Shown here piece by piece: positions 1-8,646 of a stretch of DNA of 64,000 bases (its first letter is position 1; each line of letters starts with the position of its first letter). The position numbers were made by a program, and so were the translations under genes. This stretch comes from Aurantiacibacter arachoides. GTDB lineage: Bacteria; Pseudomonadota; Alphaproteobacteria; Sphingomonadales; Sphingomonadaceae. The notes under the pieces were generated by a model that worked only from the letters and a program-made list of their open reading frames with translations, was not told the origin of the DNA and ran no database searches. The stretch lies in contig NZ_WTYH01000001.1 in assembly GCF_009827335.1 (NCBI RefSeq), positions 2,331,501 to 2,395,500 on the forward strand, written 5' to 3'.

Positions 1-443
1 TGATCCCCAGCGTTGACGGCGGCGCGTGGCTGGACACCGGCGACATGGGCTACATGTCCAAGGGCTATCTCTATATCGTCGGCCGCGCCAAGGACATGAT
101 CATAATCAACGGCAAGAACCACTGGCCGCAGGATATCGAGTGGGCGGTGGAACAGTTGCCCGGCTTCAACCACGGTGACATTGCCGCCTTTTCTGTCGAG
201 ACCGAGAGCGGCGAGGAAGCGCCCGCCGTGCTCGTCCACTGCCGCGTGTCGGACCCGGAGGAACGCATCCGCCTGCGCGACCAGATCGCCGACAAGGTGC
301 GTTCGGTCACCGGCATGAACTGCGTGGTCGAACTGGTGCCCCCGCGCACCCTGCCGCGCACCAGTTCGGGCAAGCTCAGCCGTGCCAAGGCGAAGAAGCT
401 GTATCTGTCGGGTGAAATCGCTCCGCTGGAGCTGGCGGCCTAG
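1..443 (+). CDS. Acyl-AMP ligase / acyl-CoA synthetase, C-terminal part (partial)
   Basis: The 3' end of a gene that starts before the window; about 146 residues are readable from base 3. It is the mobile C-terminal domain of an ANL-superfamily adenylating enzyme. The start shows the hinge motif DTGDMGYM. The core GRAKDMIIINGKNHWPQDIE resembles the HWPQDIE form typical of fatty-acyl-AMP ligases (FAAL, FadD32-like) more than the usual fatty-acyl-CoA ligases. Near the end, PRTSSGKLSR holds the catalytic lysine. FAALs load activated fatty acids on carrier proteins or CoA; substrate cannot be told from this part. Ends TAG, 3 bases before the convergent MAPEG gene. Confidence 0.85.
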   Translation, partial: IPSVDGGAWLDTGDMGYMSKGYLYIVGRAKDMIIINGKNHWPQDIEWAVEQLPGFNHGDIAAFSVETESGEEAPAVLVHCRVSDPEERIRLRDQIADKVRSVTGMNCVVELVPPRTLPRTSSGKLSRAKAKKLYLSGEIAPLELAA

Positions 444-446
444 GCT

Positions 447-866
447 TCAGCCGAACAACAGAACGCCAACCAGCACGATCAGCGCCAGTGCCGACACGCC
501 GAACACCACGGTGCGCCACAGCTTCACGCCGGTCCAGTAAAGCGGCAGGTAAACCACGCGCGCGCCCAGCCAGACCCAGCCGGCAACGGCGGTGATCTCG
601 CTCGTCTTGCCTGCCACCACCAGGCCCAGCAGCGCGATGATGGCGATGGGCAAGGTCTCCTGGAAATTGTCGCGCGCGCGTTCCAGCCGGGCGGGTATCT
701 CGCCGAGCGGCGGCAGCGCCTCGTCACGCGCGCCGGTGTTCCATGTCACCCCGTATTGCCTGGTCTTGGCGCGGATCGCGACCTGGATGTGCACCAGCAG
801 CAGCACCGCGCCGAGCGCCAGAATTTTAAGCTCAACGGGCATAGTCAGTTCGATGGGCATCGTCAT
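447..866 (-). CDS. MAPEG family membrane protein
   Basis: 139-residue integral membrane protein with segments near residues 10-28, 75-95 and 118-137, the usual MAPEG size. The conserved middle has RARDNFQETLPI followed by a hydrophobic stretch, as in bacterial MAPEG (membrane-associated eicosanoid/glutathione metabolism) proteins, whose role is mostly unknown. The start ATG at 866 overlaps the stop of the upstream DUF389 gene (ATGA), so translation is probably coupled; an ATG two codons later is the alternative. A longer open frame running up to base 2354 in this register is out of frame with DUF389 and is not coding. Confidence 0.85.
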   Translation of the reverse strand: MTMPIELTMPVELKILALGAVLLLVHIQVAIRAKTRQYGVTWNTGARDEALPPLGEIPARLERARDNFQETLPIAIIALLGLVVAGKTSEITAVAGWVWLGARVVYLPLYWTGVKLWRTVVFGVSALALIVLVGVLLFG

Positions 867-2446
867 TCTCCCGTGGTCCAGGCGACCGTGACCGTGCCGT
901 AGCCGCTTGCCTGCGGCCGGGCCACCACTTCGGCCCCCTGTTCGACCAGCGCGGCGCGGGCCGCGGCGACGGCGTCGGCAGGGCCGGAAAGGCGGACCGG
1001 CACCCCGGTGCGGCTCTGCGCCCAGGCGACAAGCGCCAGCGCCTGGCGCCCGCGCGCGGTGGGGGCGAAGCTTGCATCCGTGCCGTCCTCCTCCTCGACC
1101 TGTTCGAAGGGGACGGAAGGCAGCGGGCGCAGCGGCGGGATGAAGCGGATATCCCATTCCGGCTCGGTGGAATCGATGCGACGCTCGATCTCGGCATAAG
1201 CCGCGAGCGAGGCACCGTCGAGCGGACGGGCGCGGACCAGCGCCCGGCGGCGGGAGCGATCGACCGTCACGTCCTCGACAGGAACGCCCCCCAGCAGCGC
1301 CAGCCGCTCGGCGATGTCCTCTGCCTGCGCGGCGGCCTCGGCCTCCTCTTCGCGGGCGGCGGCCAGTTGCGCCTCCTCCTGCGCCTCCGCGCTCGATCCG
1401 ACGCGGATCTGCGTGAGCGACATGGTGATCTCCACCCCCAGGCTGCGCCGCAGCAGGCGCTCCGCCCGCTCCTCGGCATCGCCGACGATCTCCGGGGTGA
1501 ATACGGTGGCCGAAACCCGCAGCGGCGTCCGCTCGAAGTTCGGCGCGAGCTGGGAGACGGTGGCACGGCCTTCGAACACGCTTTCCACCACGCCCGTTGC
1601 CTGCCGCGTCGCCTGCGCCTCCCACACGATCTGCCGCAGCGACAGGAACAGCGGGATAGACAGCGCGACGAACACCGCCACGATCAGCAGGGTCTGGAAC
1701 CGCGTCTGCTTTTCCGACAGGTTGGAGGAAAAGCCATAAGCGCGCGCCATGGCGGTCGCGGTCAGGGCAATGGCGGTAAGGTTGGTGACGAACAGGAACA
1801 GCGCGCCCCAGAACACCGTCGCGTTCTGCGTGGCGAGGCCGTAGCCGACCACCGCCAACGGCGGCATCAGCGCGGTGGCGATGGCAACACCCACGATCGT
1901 GCCCAGCCGCCCGCGGATCATCGCATAGGCACCGGCGATGGAGGAAAAGATGGCAACGCCGAGGTCGAGCAGGCTGGGCCGGGTGCGCGAGGCGATCTCG
2001 CTGGTGATCGTCTGCAATGGGGATGCCCATACCACCAGCGCGGTGAACAGCACCGCCACCAGCGTGCCGATCGCAAGGGCGCGCGCCGATTGCCGCAGCC
2101 ACTTGTAATCGCCCGTGGCCAGCGCGAAACCCACGCCCATGATCGGGTCCATCAACGGCGACAGCAGCATGGCCCCGATCACCACTGCCGCCGATCCCTG
2201 CAGCAGGCCGAGAATGGCGATGCCCGCCGACATGCAGGTCATGAGCAGGTAGCGTGCCGAAAGCCGGCATTCCGCCCGGCGCGATTCGATCACCGCGACC
2301 TGGTCGACGGTTCCGGACACGTCCGTGAGCCACCAGTGGACCACCCCGTTCCACGTGTCGGCCAGGCCCTGCCTCGCCTTGCCGAGCGATGGTTCGGGTG
2401 TGGAAGGCTGTGCGCTGGGATCGGCGTTTGGGGTTTGCATTGCCAT
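863..2446 (-). CDS. DUF389 (TIGR00341-type) membrane protein
   Basis: 527 residues. A cytoplasmic N-terminus of about 55 residues is followed by six or so membrane helices (about residues 62-275), including the family signature around GAMLLSPLMDPIMGVGF. The C-terminal half is soluble, with an Ala/Glu-rich stretch (about 375-400) likely to be a coiled coil. DUF389 proteins are widespread but without a proven reaction; transport or signalling is only a guess. The long C-terminal extension makes it larger than minimal members. First gene of a two-gene unit with the MAPEG gene; divergent from telA across 116 bases. Confidence 0.85.
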   Translation of the reverse strand: MAMQTPNADPSAQPSTPEPSLGKARQGLADTWNGVVHWWLTDVSGTVDQVAVIESRRAECRLSARYLLMTCMSAGIAILGLLQGSAAVVIGAMLLSPLMDPIMGVGFALATGDYKWLRQSARALAIGTLVAVLFTALVVWASPLQTITSEIASRTRPSLLDLGVAIFSSIAGAYAMIRGRLGTIVGVAIATALMPPLAVVGYGLATQNATVFWGALFLFVTNLTAIALTATAMARAYGFSSNLSEKQTRFQTLLIVAVFVALSIPLFLSLRQIVWEAQATRQATGVVESVFEGRATVSQLAPNFERTPLRVSATVFTPEIVGDAEERAERLLRRSLGVEITMSLTQIRVGSSAEAQEEAQLAAAREEEAEAAAQAEDIAERLALLGGVPVEDVTVDRSRRRALVRARPLDGASLAAYAEIERRIDSTEPEWDIRFIPPLRPLPSVPFEQVEEEDGTDASFAPTARGRQALALVAWAQSRTGVPVRLSGPADAVAAARAALVEQGAEVVARPQASGYGTVTVAWTTGE

Positions 2447-2562
2447 CCGTTATCGCGGAAAACCGGCAATGACAAAGCGCCTGGCGGCGCGGCGCGCTTG
2501 AAACGTGTGTCTTGCACCACTAATACAGTGGGCGGATACGAGTAAGGGGATGCTTTGAGACG

Positions 2563-3771
2563 ATGGCCATCAGCACCGAGACAGTCACCAGGACCGAAAC
2601 CGCGCTGGAACTGACGCCGCCCGATCCGGTGCCGCAGGTGGCGCCCGAACGCGCGGCCGGCCTAGTCCCGGTGTCGGAAGACAAGAAAAGCGCGCTTGAA
2701 CAGAAGGTCGACGGTTTCGTGGCCGAGCTGGTCGCGCTCGATGCCAATTCGCCCGAGTTCGGCAAGAAGGTCGACCAGATCACCGGCATGGGCCGCAAGG
2801 AGATCATGGCGGCATCGGCCATGTCGAACCGCTTCCTCGATCGGCCCGTGCGGGCGATGGATGCCGATACCGGCGTCGGCACCGACCTTGCCGAGCTTCG
2901 CCGCACGGTCGAGGAGCTCGATCCCGGCCGCAAGGGCAAGATGACGGGCCGCAAGTTCCTCGGCATCATTCCCTTCGGCAACAAGCTGAAGAACTACTTC
3001 GACAGCTACTCCAGCGCGCAGGGGCACATCCAGTCCATCCTCGCCCGGCTTTCCAGCGGCAAGGACGAGCTGCTGATGGACAACGCCGCCATCGACGTCG
3101 AGCGGCAGAAGCTGTGGGAAGCGATGGGCAAGCTGGAGCAGATGGCCCACATCGCCAAGACGCTGGATCAGCGGCTGGAGGACGAAGCGGCCGAGCTTGA
3201 CGCGACCGACCCGGCCAAGGCCAAGGCTATTCGCGAGACCGCGCTGTTCTACGTGCGCCAGCGCACGCAGGACCTGCTCACCCAGATGGCGGTCAGCGTG
3301 CAGGGCTACCTCGCGCTCGACCTGGTCAAGAAGAACAACGTGGAGCTGGTGAAGGGCGTGGACCGCGCCAGCACCACCACCGTGGGCGCGCTGCGCACCG
3401 CGGTGACCGTGGCGCAGGCGATGACCAACCAGCGCCTCGTGCTCGGCCAGATCACCGCGCTCAACCAGACGACCGCGGGCATCATCGACAGCACCAGCAC
3501 GCTGCTGCGCGAGAACACCGGCAAGATCCATGAACAGGCCGCCGCCAGCACCATTCCGCTGGAAACGCTGCAACGCGCCTTCCAGAACATCTACGACACG
3601 ATGGACGAGGTCGACAGCTTCAAGCTGCGCGCCCTCGATTCGATGAAGCAGACGGTGCAGACGCTGTCGACCGAGGTGGAGAAATCCAAGGGCTACATCG
3701 CCCGCGCCGAAGGGCAGAACCAGGCGGCGGCGCAGGTGAGCGAATCGAGCCTGCTGCAGATCGAGAGCTGA
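2563..3771 (+). CDS. telA: TelA family toxic-anion resistance protein
   Basis: 402 residues, largely helical, matching the TelA/KlaA family linked to tellurite and other toxic-anion or envelope stress. Recognisable blocks are the LGIIPFGNKLKNYFDSY segment near residue 135, the RQRTQDLLTQMAVSVQGYLA segment near 230, and the VDRASTTTVGALRTAVTVAQ segment near 268. No membrane helix is visible. It heads a three-gene unit: its TGA overlaps the ATG of the next gene (TGATG). The mechanism of TelA is not established; tellurite resistance should not be assumed. Confidence 0.9.
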   Translation: MAISTETVTRTETALELTPPDPVPQVAPERAAGLVPVSEDKKSALEQKVDGFVAELVALDANSPEFGKKVDQITGMGRKEIMAASAMSNRFLDRPVRAMDADTGVGTDLAELRRTVEELDPGRKGKMTGRKFLGIIPFGNKLKNYFDSYSSAQGHIQSILARLSSGKDELLMDNAAIDVERQKLWEAMGKLEQMAHIAKTLDQRLEDEAAELDATDPAKAKAIRETALFYVRQRTQDLLTQMAVSVQGYLALDLVKKNNVELVKGVDRASTTTVGALRTAVTVAQAMTNQRLVLGQITALNQTTAGIIDSTSTLLRENTGKIHEQAAASTIPLETLQRAFQNIYDTMDEVDSFKLRALDSMKQTVQTLSTEVEKSKGYIARAEGQNQAAAQVSESSLLQIES

Positions 3772-4607
3772 TGGACGATTCCACGCGACATTCGGACCGT
3801 ATCCTTGCGGATAGCCGCGCCCTGGTGCGCGACAACCGTGATGGCGGGCGGCACCGCCGTGGCGGTAACAACGGGCCACCACGGCGGCCGATCGGCGAGG
3901 GTTCGGCGCGGATCAGGCGTTCCAACCTCACCACGCGCATTCGCAACGTCATTATTGCTGCGCTCACGATACTGCTCGCGGCGGGGATTGCCGGGGCCAT
4001 GTTCGACGGTATCGGCTTTTGGGGGGTGATGATTGTCATGGCGCTTGTGGCTGTGGCCACCATGATCTTCTCGAACTTTCCGAAGGTGAAAACGCCGCAG
4101 CGCGCCGATCTCGCAAAGACCCAGGATGCCCGCCAGCTGGTCGCGCGCACCGAACTGTGGCTGGAACACCAGCGGCCCGCCCTGCCCGCACCGGCGGCTA
4201 GGCTGGTCGACGACCTTGGCGTGCAGCTCGATGCGCTGGGCAAGCAGCTCGCCCACGTCGACCCCGCGCACCCTGCCGCCGCCGAGACGCGCAAGCTGGT
4301 GGGCGACGTGCTGCCCGAGACGATCGATGCCTATGGCCGCATCCCCGCCCATCTGCGGGGGGAGGAGCGCTCCGGCTCGACCCCCGACGCGCAGCTGGTC
4401 GACAGCCTCGGCAAGATCAGCCGCGAGATTGACAGCGTGACGCGTCAGCTGGCCGAGGGTTCGCTGGACGACCTCGCCATTCGCACCCGTTACCTGGATT
4501 ACCGCTACGGCGAGCGCGAGGCGCTGGCCGGTCCGGACGAGCATGGCTCGGGCGTGCCCCTTCCCGAATTGAGCCCCGATTTCACGCCCGAGAGGAGCAA
4601 GACCTGA
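3771..4607 (+). CDS. Membrane-anchored protein of the telA operon (XpaC-like?)
   Basis: 278 residues. The N-terminal 50 residues are basic and probably disordered; two membrane helices follow (about 58-78 and 82-102), then a soluble helical C-terminal part. In many bacteria telA is paired with an xpaC-type gene, and topology and position fit, but I see no diagnostic motif, so the family name is an inference from context. The start overlaps the telA stop by one base and its stop overlaps the start of the next gene, so all three genes are probably translated together. Confidence 0.7.
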   Translation: MDDSTRHSDRILADSRALVRDNRDGGRHRRGGNNGPPRRPIGEGSARIRRSNLTTRIRNVIIAALTILLAAGIAGAMFDGIGFWGVMIVMALVAVATMIFSNFPKVKTPQRADLAKTQDARQLVARTELWLEHQRPALPAPAARLVDDLGVQLDALGKQLAHVDPAHPAAAETRKLVGDVLPETIDAYGRIPAHLRGEERSGSTPDAQLVDSLGKISREIDSVTRQLAEGSLDDLAIRTRYLDYRYGEREALAGPDEHGSGVPLPELSPDFTPERSKT

Positions 4608-4915
4608 TGGACGTCGCCATTCCCCACAACCTGGGCCGCGAGGAAGTGCGCCGCCGGATGCGGGACAACAGCCACAAAATCGGCGACCAGATCCCCGGCG
4701 GCATTGCCGATGTCGAGACCAGCTGGCCGAGCGAAGACCGCATGAACCTTGCCATCACCGCAATGGGCCAGGCGATCACCGGCCACATCGACATCGAGGA
4801 CAGCCAGGTGGTGTTCCATGTCCTGCTGCCGCCGGCGCTGGGCTTCATCAAGCCGATCGTGGAAAGCGCCCTGCGCGACCAGGGCCAGAAGATGCTGGCG
4901 CCGCCCAAAGGCTAA
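4607..4915 (+). CDS. Polyhydroxyalkanoic acid system family protein (PHA granule-associated type)
   Basis: 102 residues. It matches the small PHA_gran_rgn (TIGR02610-type) family: it opens with a VAIPHNLGREEVRRRM segment, has a central SWPSEDRMNLAITAMG stretch, and ends with the LPPALGFIKPIVESAL helix. Members are often found near polyhydroxyalkanoate genes and are thought to act at the granule surface or in its regulation; none of the PHA synthesis genes is nearby. The start overlaps the previous stop (TGATG), placing it in the telA unit, an unusual partner. It ends 9 bases before the convergent DUF2721 gene. Confidence 0.85.
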   Translation: MDVAIPHNLGREEVRRRMRDNSHKIGDQIPGGIADVETSWPSEDRMNLAITAMGQAITGHIDIEDSQVVFHVLLPPALGFIKPIVESALRDQGQKMLAPPKG

Positions 4916-4924
4916 GCAAAGACC

Positions 4925-5383
4925 CTAGAGCGTCCGCTCGCGCTCCAGATACATTTCAGGGATACGCAGGGCCGCAGTGGCCTCGCGCGTTTCGCGCAGG
5001 AACAACAGCAACGCCCACATCAACAGGCCGATGGCGAGGATGAAGGTGCCCGCCGCCACCGGGTTGAGGCCGACGTGGGCATATTCCTCGACGAACAGCA
5101 GGACAACCGTCAGCCCGATGGCAAGCGCGGCAAGCACCAGGCGCAGCAGCGCCTTGCCGATCAGCTCGATGCGGCGGTCGGTCAGCCGGATCTCGCGCAC
5201 CACCAGATCGTGTGCCGGCCCCACCGTCTCCCCGTGGCGGCGCTGGAGTTCGCGGCTGCGATCGACCACCCGCCCCAGCCGCTGGGTAAGGGTGCCAATG
5301 ATGTTGCCGATGGCGACCAGCACGAACACCGGCGCAAGCGCCAGCTGGATGGTCTGTGCGATCATGGTATCGGCCAGCGGCAC
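4925..5383 (-). CDS. DUF2721 membrane protein
   Basis: 152 residues with three hydrophobic segments (about 8-30, 78-100, 108-130). The region after the first helix, with GTLTQRLGRVVDRSREL and a following basic segment LTDRRIELIGKA, is typical of DUF2721 proteins, which have no known function. The longest frame starts at a GTG; an ATG at 5365 (seventh codon) is an alternative start. Single-gene unit, divergent from the heme oxygenase gene. Confidence 0.85.
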   Translation of the reverse strand: MPLADTMIAQTIQLALAPVFVLVAIGNIIGTLTQRLGRVVDRSRELQRRHGETVGPAHDLVVREIRLTDRRIELIGKALLRLVLAALAIGLTVVLLFVEEYAHVGLNPVAAGTFILAIGLLMWALLLFLRETREATAALRIPEMYLERERTL

Positions 5384-5506
5384 GGCGCGAATCCTGCTTT
5401 AAACGGGTTGGGAACCCCGATTGCGTATAGGTGTTCATATCAACTTCAAGGCGTATTCCGCATATAATCCTCTGCGTTGTCTTGAATCCTGGGGGTCGTT
5501 GGCGGT

Positions 5507-6082
5507 TTGTCGCATCAAAATTCTGTCGAGCTGAGAGGCTATCTGAAATCCCGCACCGCCGCCCGGCACGATGTGTTGGACGGTATCGGCGCGCCTGCAA
5601 GCTTTGCCGACCGGGAGGCCTACGCCGCCTTTCTCGCCAACCAGCTTGCCGCGCGGGAGGGGGTCGAGCGATGGGCCGCGCACCATTGCCCGCCCGATCT
5701 TGCGCCGCCGGAAGTGACGCCGCTGATCGTCGCCGATCTTCAGGACCTTGGCAGCACCATCATCCCCGCCACCTCTGCCCCCTTCGCGCTGCCCGCCGGC
5801 AGTGACGCGATCGGGCTGGCATGGGTGGTCGCCGGGTCGCACCTTGGCAACCGGGCAATGCTGGCGCGCTTGCGGCGCGAGGCACCCGGCGCCCCTGTCG
5901 CCTTCCTGGCGGACGAGCGGATGCAGCAGTTCTGGAAACAGCTGCGACCGCGCCTCGCCGCCGCTGTCTCACCCGCCGAGGCCGAGCGTGCCGCCATCGC
6001 GGCAGAGGCGGTGTTCGACCATTTCCTCGCGGTGTTCGCCGGCCCGGCCCACGGCCGCGCCCCCGGGACGCTGGCGGCATGA
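5507..6082 (+). CDS. bphO: Biliverdin-producing heme oxygenase
   Basis: 191 residues, the usual size of BphO-type heme oxygenases. The proximal heme ligand is the His in TAARHDVLD (about residue 20), and the distal-helix signature is AWVVAGSHLGNRAML (about residues 104-118). It would open heme to biliverdin, iron and CO, supplying the chromophore of the bacteriophytochrome encoded next. The best start is a TTG with a GGGGGT ribosome-binding site at 5491-5496. The stop overlaps the bphP start (ATGA), so enzyme and photoreceptor are translationally coupled. Confidence 0.9.
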   Translation: MSHQNSVELRGYLKSRTAARHDVLDGIGAPASFADREAYAAFLANQLAAREGVERWAAHHCPPDLAPPEVTPLIVADLQDLGSTIIPATSAPFALPAGSDAIGLAWVVAGSHLGNRAMLARLRREAPGAPVAFLADERMQQFWKQLRPRLAAAVSPAEAERAAIAAEAVFDHFLAVFAGPAHGRAPGTLAA

Positions 6083-8637
6083 GCGGCACCATGCCCCAGG
6101 TCGACCTGTCGAGCTGCGATCGCGAGCCCATCCATCAGCTCGGCCACATTCAGCGCTTCGGCGCGCTGATCGCGGTCACCGCGGACTGGATCGTCGCCTT
6201 CCGCTCGCTCAACCTGGGCGAGATCGTGGATCCGCGTCACGAAATCGCCATCGGCGATCGGCTGGCCGAACATTTCTCGCACGCGGCCATGCAGGCCATC
6301 CGCAGCCGCGCCGCCGACGCGCATGAACTGGGCATCGTTGAACGCCTGTTCGGCGTCGACCTGCTGCAGAATGGTCGCCTGTTCGACGTGGCGGTGCACC
6401 TTTCGCAGTCGTTCGTCATCATCGAGATCGAACCGGGATCGAACGATGGCACCGCCGAACTGTCCAGCTCTCTACGCCCGTTGATGAGCAAGCTGCAGAA
6501 AAGCACCTCGATCGACGACCTGTGCCTTTCCGCCGCCACGGAGCTGAAGCGGTTCCTCGGCTTCGACCGCGTCATGGTCTACCGTTTTCACCCCGACCAG
6601 AGCGGCGAGGTGGTGGCCGAGGCGCGCGAACCCCATCTCGAACCGTTCGAGGGTCTGCGCTATCCCAAGACGGACATTCCCGCGCAGGCCCGCGCGCTGT
6701 ACCTGCGCAACCTGTTCCGCATCATCGCCGACGTGGACGAGGAACCGGTGCCGATCGAGCCCGTGACGTCGCTCGGCGGCGAGCCGCTCGACCTGTCGAT
6801 GTCCACCCTGCGCGCGGTTTCCCCGATCCACATCGAATACCTGCACAACATGGGCGTGGGTGCCTCGCTGAGCATTTCCATCGTCATCGACGGCAAGCTG
6901 TGGGGGCTGTTTGCGTGCCATCATTACGCCCCGCTGCAACTGTCCTATCCCAAGCGGACGATGGCCGAACTGTTCTCGCAGCTGTTCTCGCTCCAGCTGC
7001 AGCTTGCGATCGAGACCGCGGGCGGCATCGTGAAAGACAAGGCGCGCGCGCTGCACGAACAGCTGATGAGCCAGATGGTCGGCGGCGAACCGCTTTCCGA
7101 TAACCTCAAGTCCATCGGTCAGGCCATCGGACGGATCATCCCGCACGATGGCATGTCGGCCTACATCGATGGCGCCTACACCAGCCACGGCATCGCCCCC
7201 AACGAGGAGGAATTCCTCGCCATCGTGCCCTCGCTCAACACCTCCTCGACCGGTCACATCGTGCATTCGGATTCGCTGAAGGGAATCATTCCTGCCGCCG
7301 GGGCTTTTTCGGCGCGGGCGGCGGGTGCGCTGATCATTCCGGTTTCGCGTCGCCCGCGTGACTACGTCGCGCTGTGGCGCAAGGAATTGAACAAGGTGGT
7401 GACCTGGGCAGGCAATCCTGAAAAGGTCGCGGACGTCGGGCCCAACGGCGATCGGCTGACGCCGCGCAAGAGCTTTGCCGCCTGGCAGCAATCGGTCGAC
7501 GGCCGCTCAGCCCCGTGGGAGCCGGAGGAAATCAGCATTGCCGAAAACCTGCGGGTGACGCTGCTGGAAGTCATCCTGCGCATCACCGACGAGCAGGTGC
7601 AGGAACGGGCCAAGGCGCAGGAGCGGCAGGAGCTGCTGATCGCCGAACTCAACCACCGCGTGCGCAACATCCTCACCCTGATCCGCAGCGTGATCGGCCA
7701 GTCCCGTTCGGAAGCAACCGACGTGGAAGGCTTCGCCCAGATCATCGGCGGGCGCATCCAGGCGCTGGCGATGGCGCACGACCAGATTACCCGTCACCAG
7801 TGGTCGCCTGCCTCCCTCAAGGAACTGATCCGCGCCGAGGCCGAGGCCTACCTGGCGGGCAAGGCGGACCGGGTGATCGTGACCGGCCCCGATGCGCAGG
7901 TGGCCCCTGCCGCCTACACCGTGCTGGCGCTGGTGGTGCACGAGATGATGACAAATTCGGCCAAGTACGGTTCGCTGTGCGACAGCACCGGCCAGTTGTT
8001 CATCGAACTCTCGTTCAACAGGCATACCGATCTCGAAATCAACTGGCGCGAACGGGGAGGTCCCGCGGTCAAGGCCCCCCAGCGGCGCGGTTTCGGATCG
8101 ACCATCATCGAACGCTCCATCCCCTTCGAACTGAAGGGCGATGCAGAGGTTCGCTACAACCTTGGCGGCGTGGAGGCCGATTTCTTGATACCTTCCAAAT
8201 ATGCGACACCGTCAGAAGCCGGCGACGACGCCGGAGCCGACACGGCCGCGCCCGCACCTGCCGCGCCGCAGATCAGCAACGCGGACAGCCGCGACGGGGT
8301 GCTGGTGGTGGAGGATTCCATGATCATCGCCATGGATGCCGAGGACATGCTGCGTTCGCTTGGCTTCCGCACCGTGATCGTCGCCTCGAGCGCCGCGACG
8401 GCGCTGCAGGAACTCGCCCGGCACGAACCGCTGTTCGCCATTCTCGATTACAACCTCGGCGACGAAACCAGCGAAGCCGTGGCGGAGCGGCTGACCGCGC
8501 TTGGCGTGCCGTTCTGGTTCGTTACCGGTTATGGCGATGCCGTGGCGCAGCTGTCTTCCAGCGATGCGCGCGGGGTGATCCAGAAGCCCTATTCCAAGAG
8601 CGACCTGGAAGGAATCGTGACCAGCCTGTCACGCTGA
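6079..8637 (+). CDS. bphP: Bacteriophytochrome: PAS-GAF-PHY, HWE histidine kinase, fused receiver domain
   Basis: 852 residues. Biliverdin-binding Cys13 sits in the N-terminal SSCDREPIHQLGHIQ segment. PAS (about 10-110), GAF (about 135-300, with PKTDIPAQAR and LFACHHYAP) and PHY (about 320-495, with PRKSF of the tongue) form the photosensory core. The kinase is HWE type: H-box ELNHRVRNILTL (His about 526), WRERGGP and GFGSTIIERSI. A C-terminal receiver (about 735-850) has the phospho-acceptor Asp in ILDYNLG (about 790) and the conserved Lys in IQKPYSKSDL. It senses red/far-red light and can pass phosphate to its own receiver. A longer frame begins at 5821, but the ATG at 6079 overlaps the bphO stop and is the natural start. 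Confidence 0.93.
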   Translation: MSGTMPQVDLSSCDREPIHQLGHIQRFGALIAVTADWIVAFRSLNLGEIVDPRHEIAIGDRLAEHFSHAAMQAIRSRAADAHELGIVERLFGVDLLQNGRLFDVAVHLSQSFVIIEIEPGSNDGTAELSSSLRPLMSKLQKSTSIDDLCLSAATELKRFLGFDRVMVYRFHPDQSGEVVAEAREPHLEPFEGLRYPKTDIPAQARALYLRNLFRIIADVDEEPVPIEPVTSLGGEPLDLSMSTLRAVSPIHIEYLHNMGVGASLSISIVIDGKLWGLFACHHYAPLQLSYPKRTMAELFSQLFSLQLQLAIETAGGIVKDKARALHEQLMSQMVGGEPLSDNLKSIGQAIGRIIPHDGMSAYIDGAYTSHGIAPNEEEFLAIVPSLNTSSTGHIVHSDSLKGIIPAAGAFSARAAGALIIPVSRRPRDYVALWRKELNKVVTWAGNPEKVADVGPNGDRLTPRKSFAAWQQSVDGRSAPWEPEEISIAENLRVTLLEVILRITDEQVQERAKAQERQELLIAELNHRVRNILTLIRSVIGQSRSEATDVEGFAQIIGGRIQALAMAHDQITRHQWSPASLKELIRAEAEAYLAGKADRVIVTGPDAQVAPAAYTVLALVVHEMMTNSAKYGSLCDSTGQLFIELSFNRHTDLEINWRERGGPAVKAPQRRGFGSTIIERSIPFELKGDAEVRYNLGGVEADFLIPSKYATPSEAGDDAGADTAAPAPAAPQISNADSRDGVLVVEDSMIIAMDAEDMLRSLGFRTVIVASSAATALQELARHEPLFAILDYNLGDETSEAVAERLTALGVPFWFVTGYGDAVAQLSSSDARGVIQKPYSKSDLEGIVTSLSR

Positions 8638-8646
8638 CCGCGATGG

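Noticed and set aside
867..2354. Long minus-strand open frame continuous with the MAPEG gene (635 codons in total)
   Set aside because: It lies in another register over the DUF389 gene and reads as low-complexity Arg/Gly/Ala sequence; only the part from 866 down is a gene.
2662..3882. 406-codon frame opposite telA
   Set aside because: Antisense shadow in high-GC DNA, rich in His/Arg/Leu without family features.
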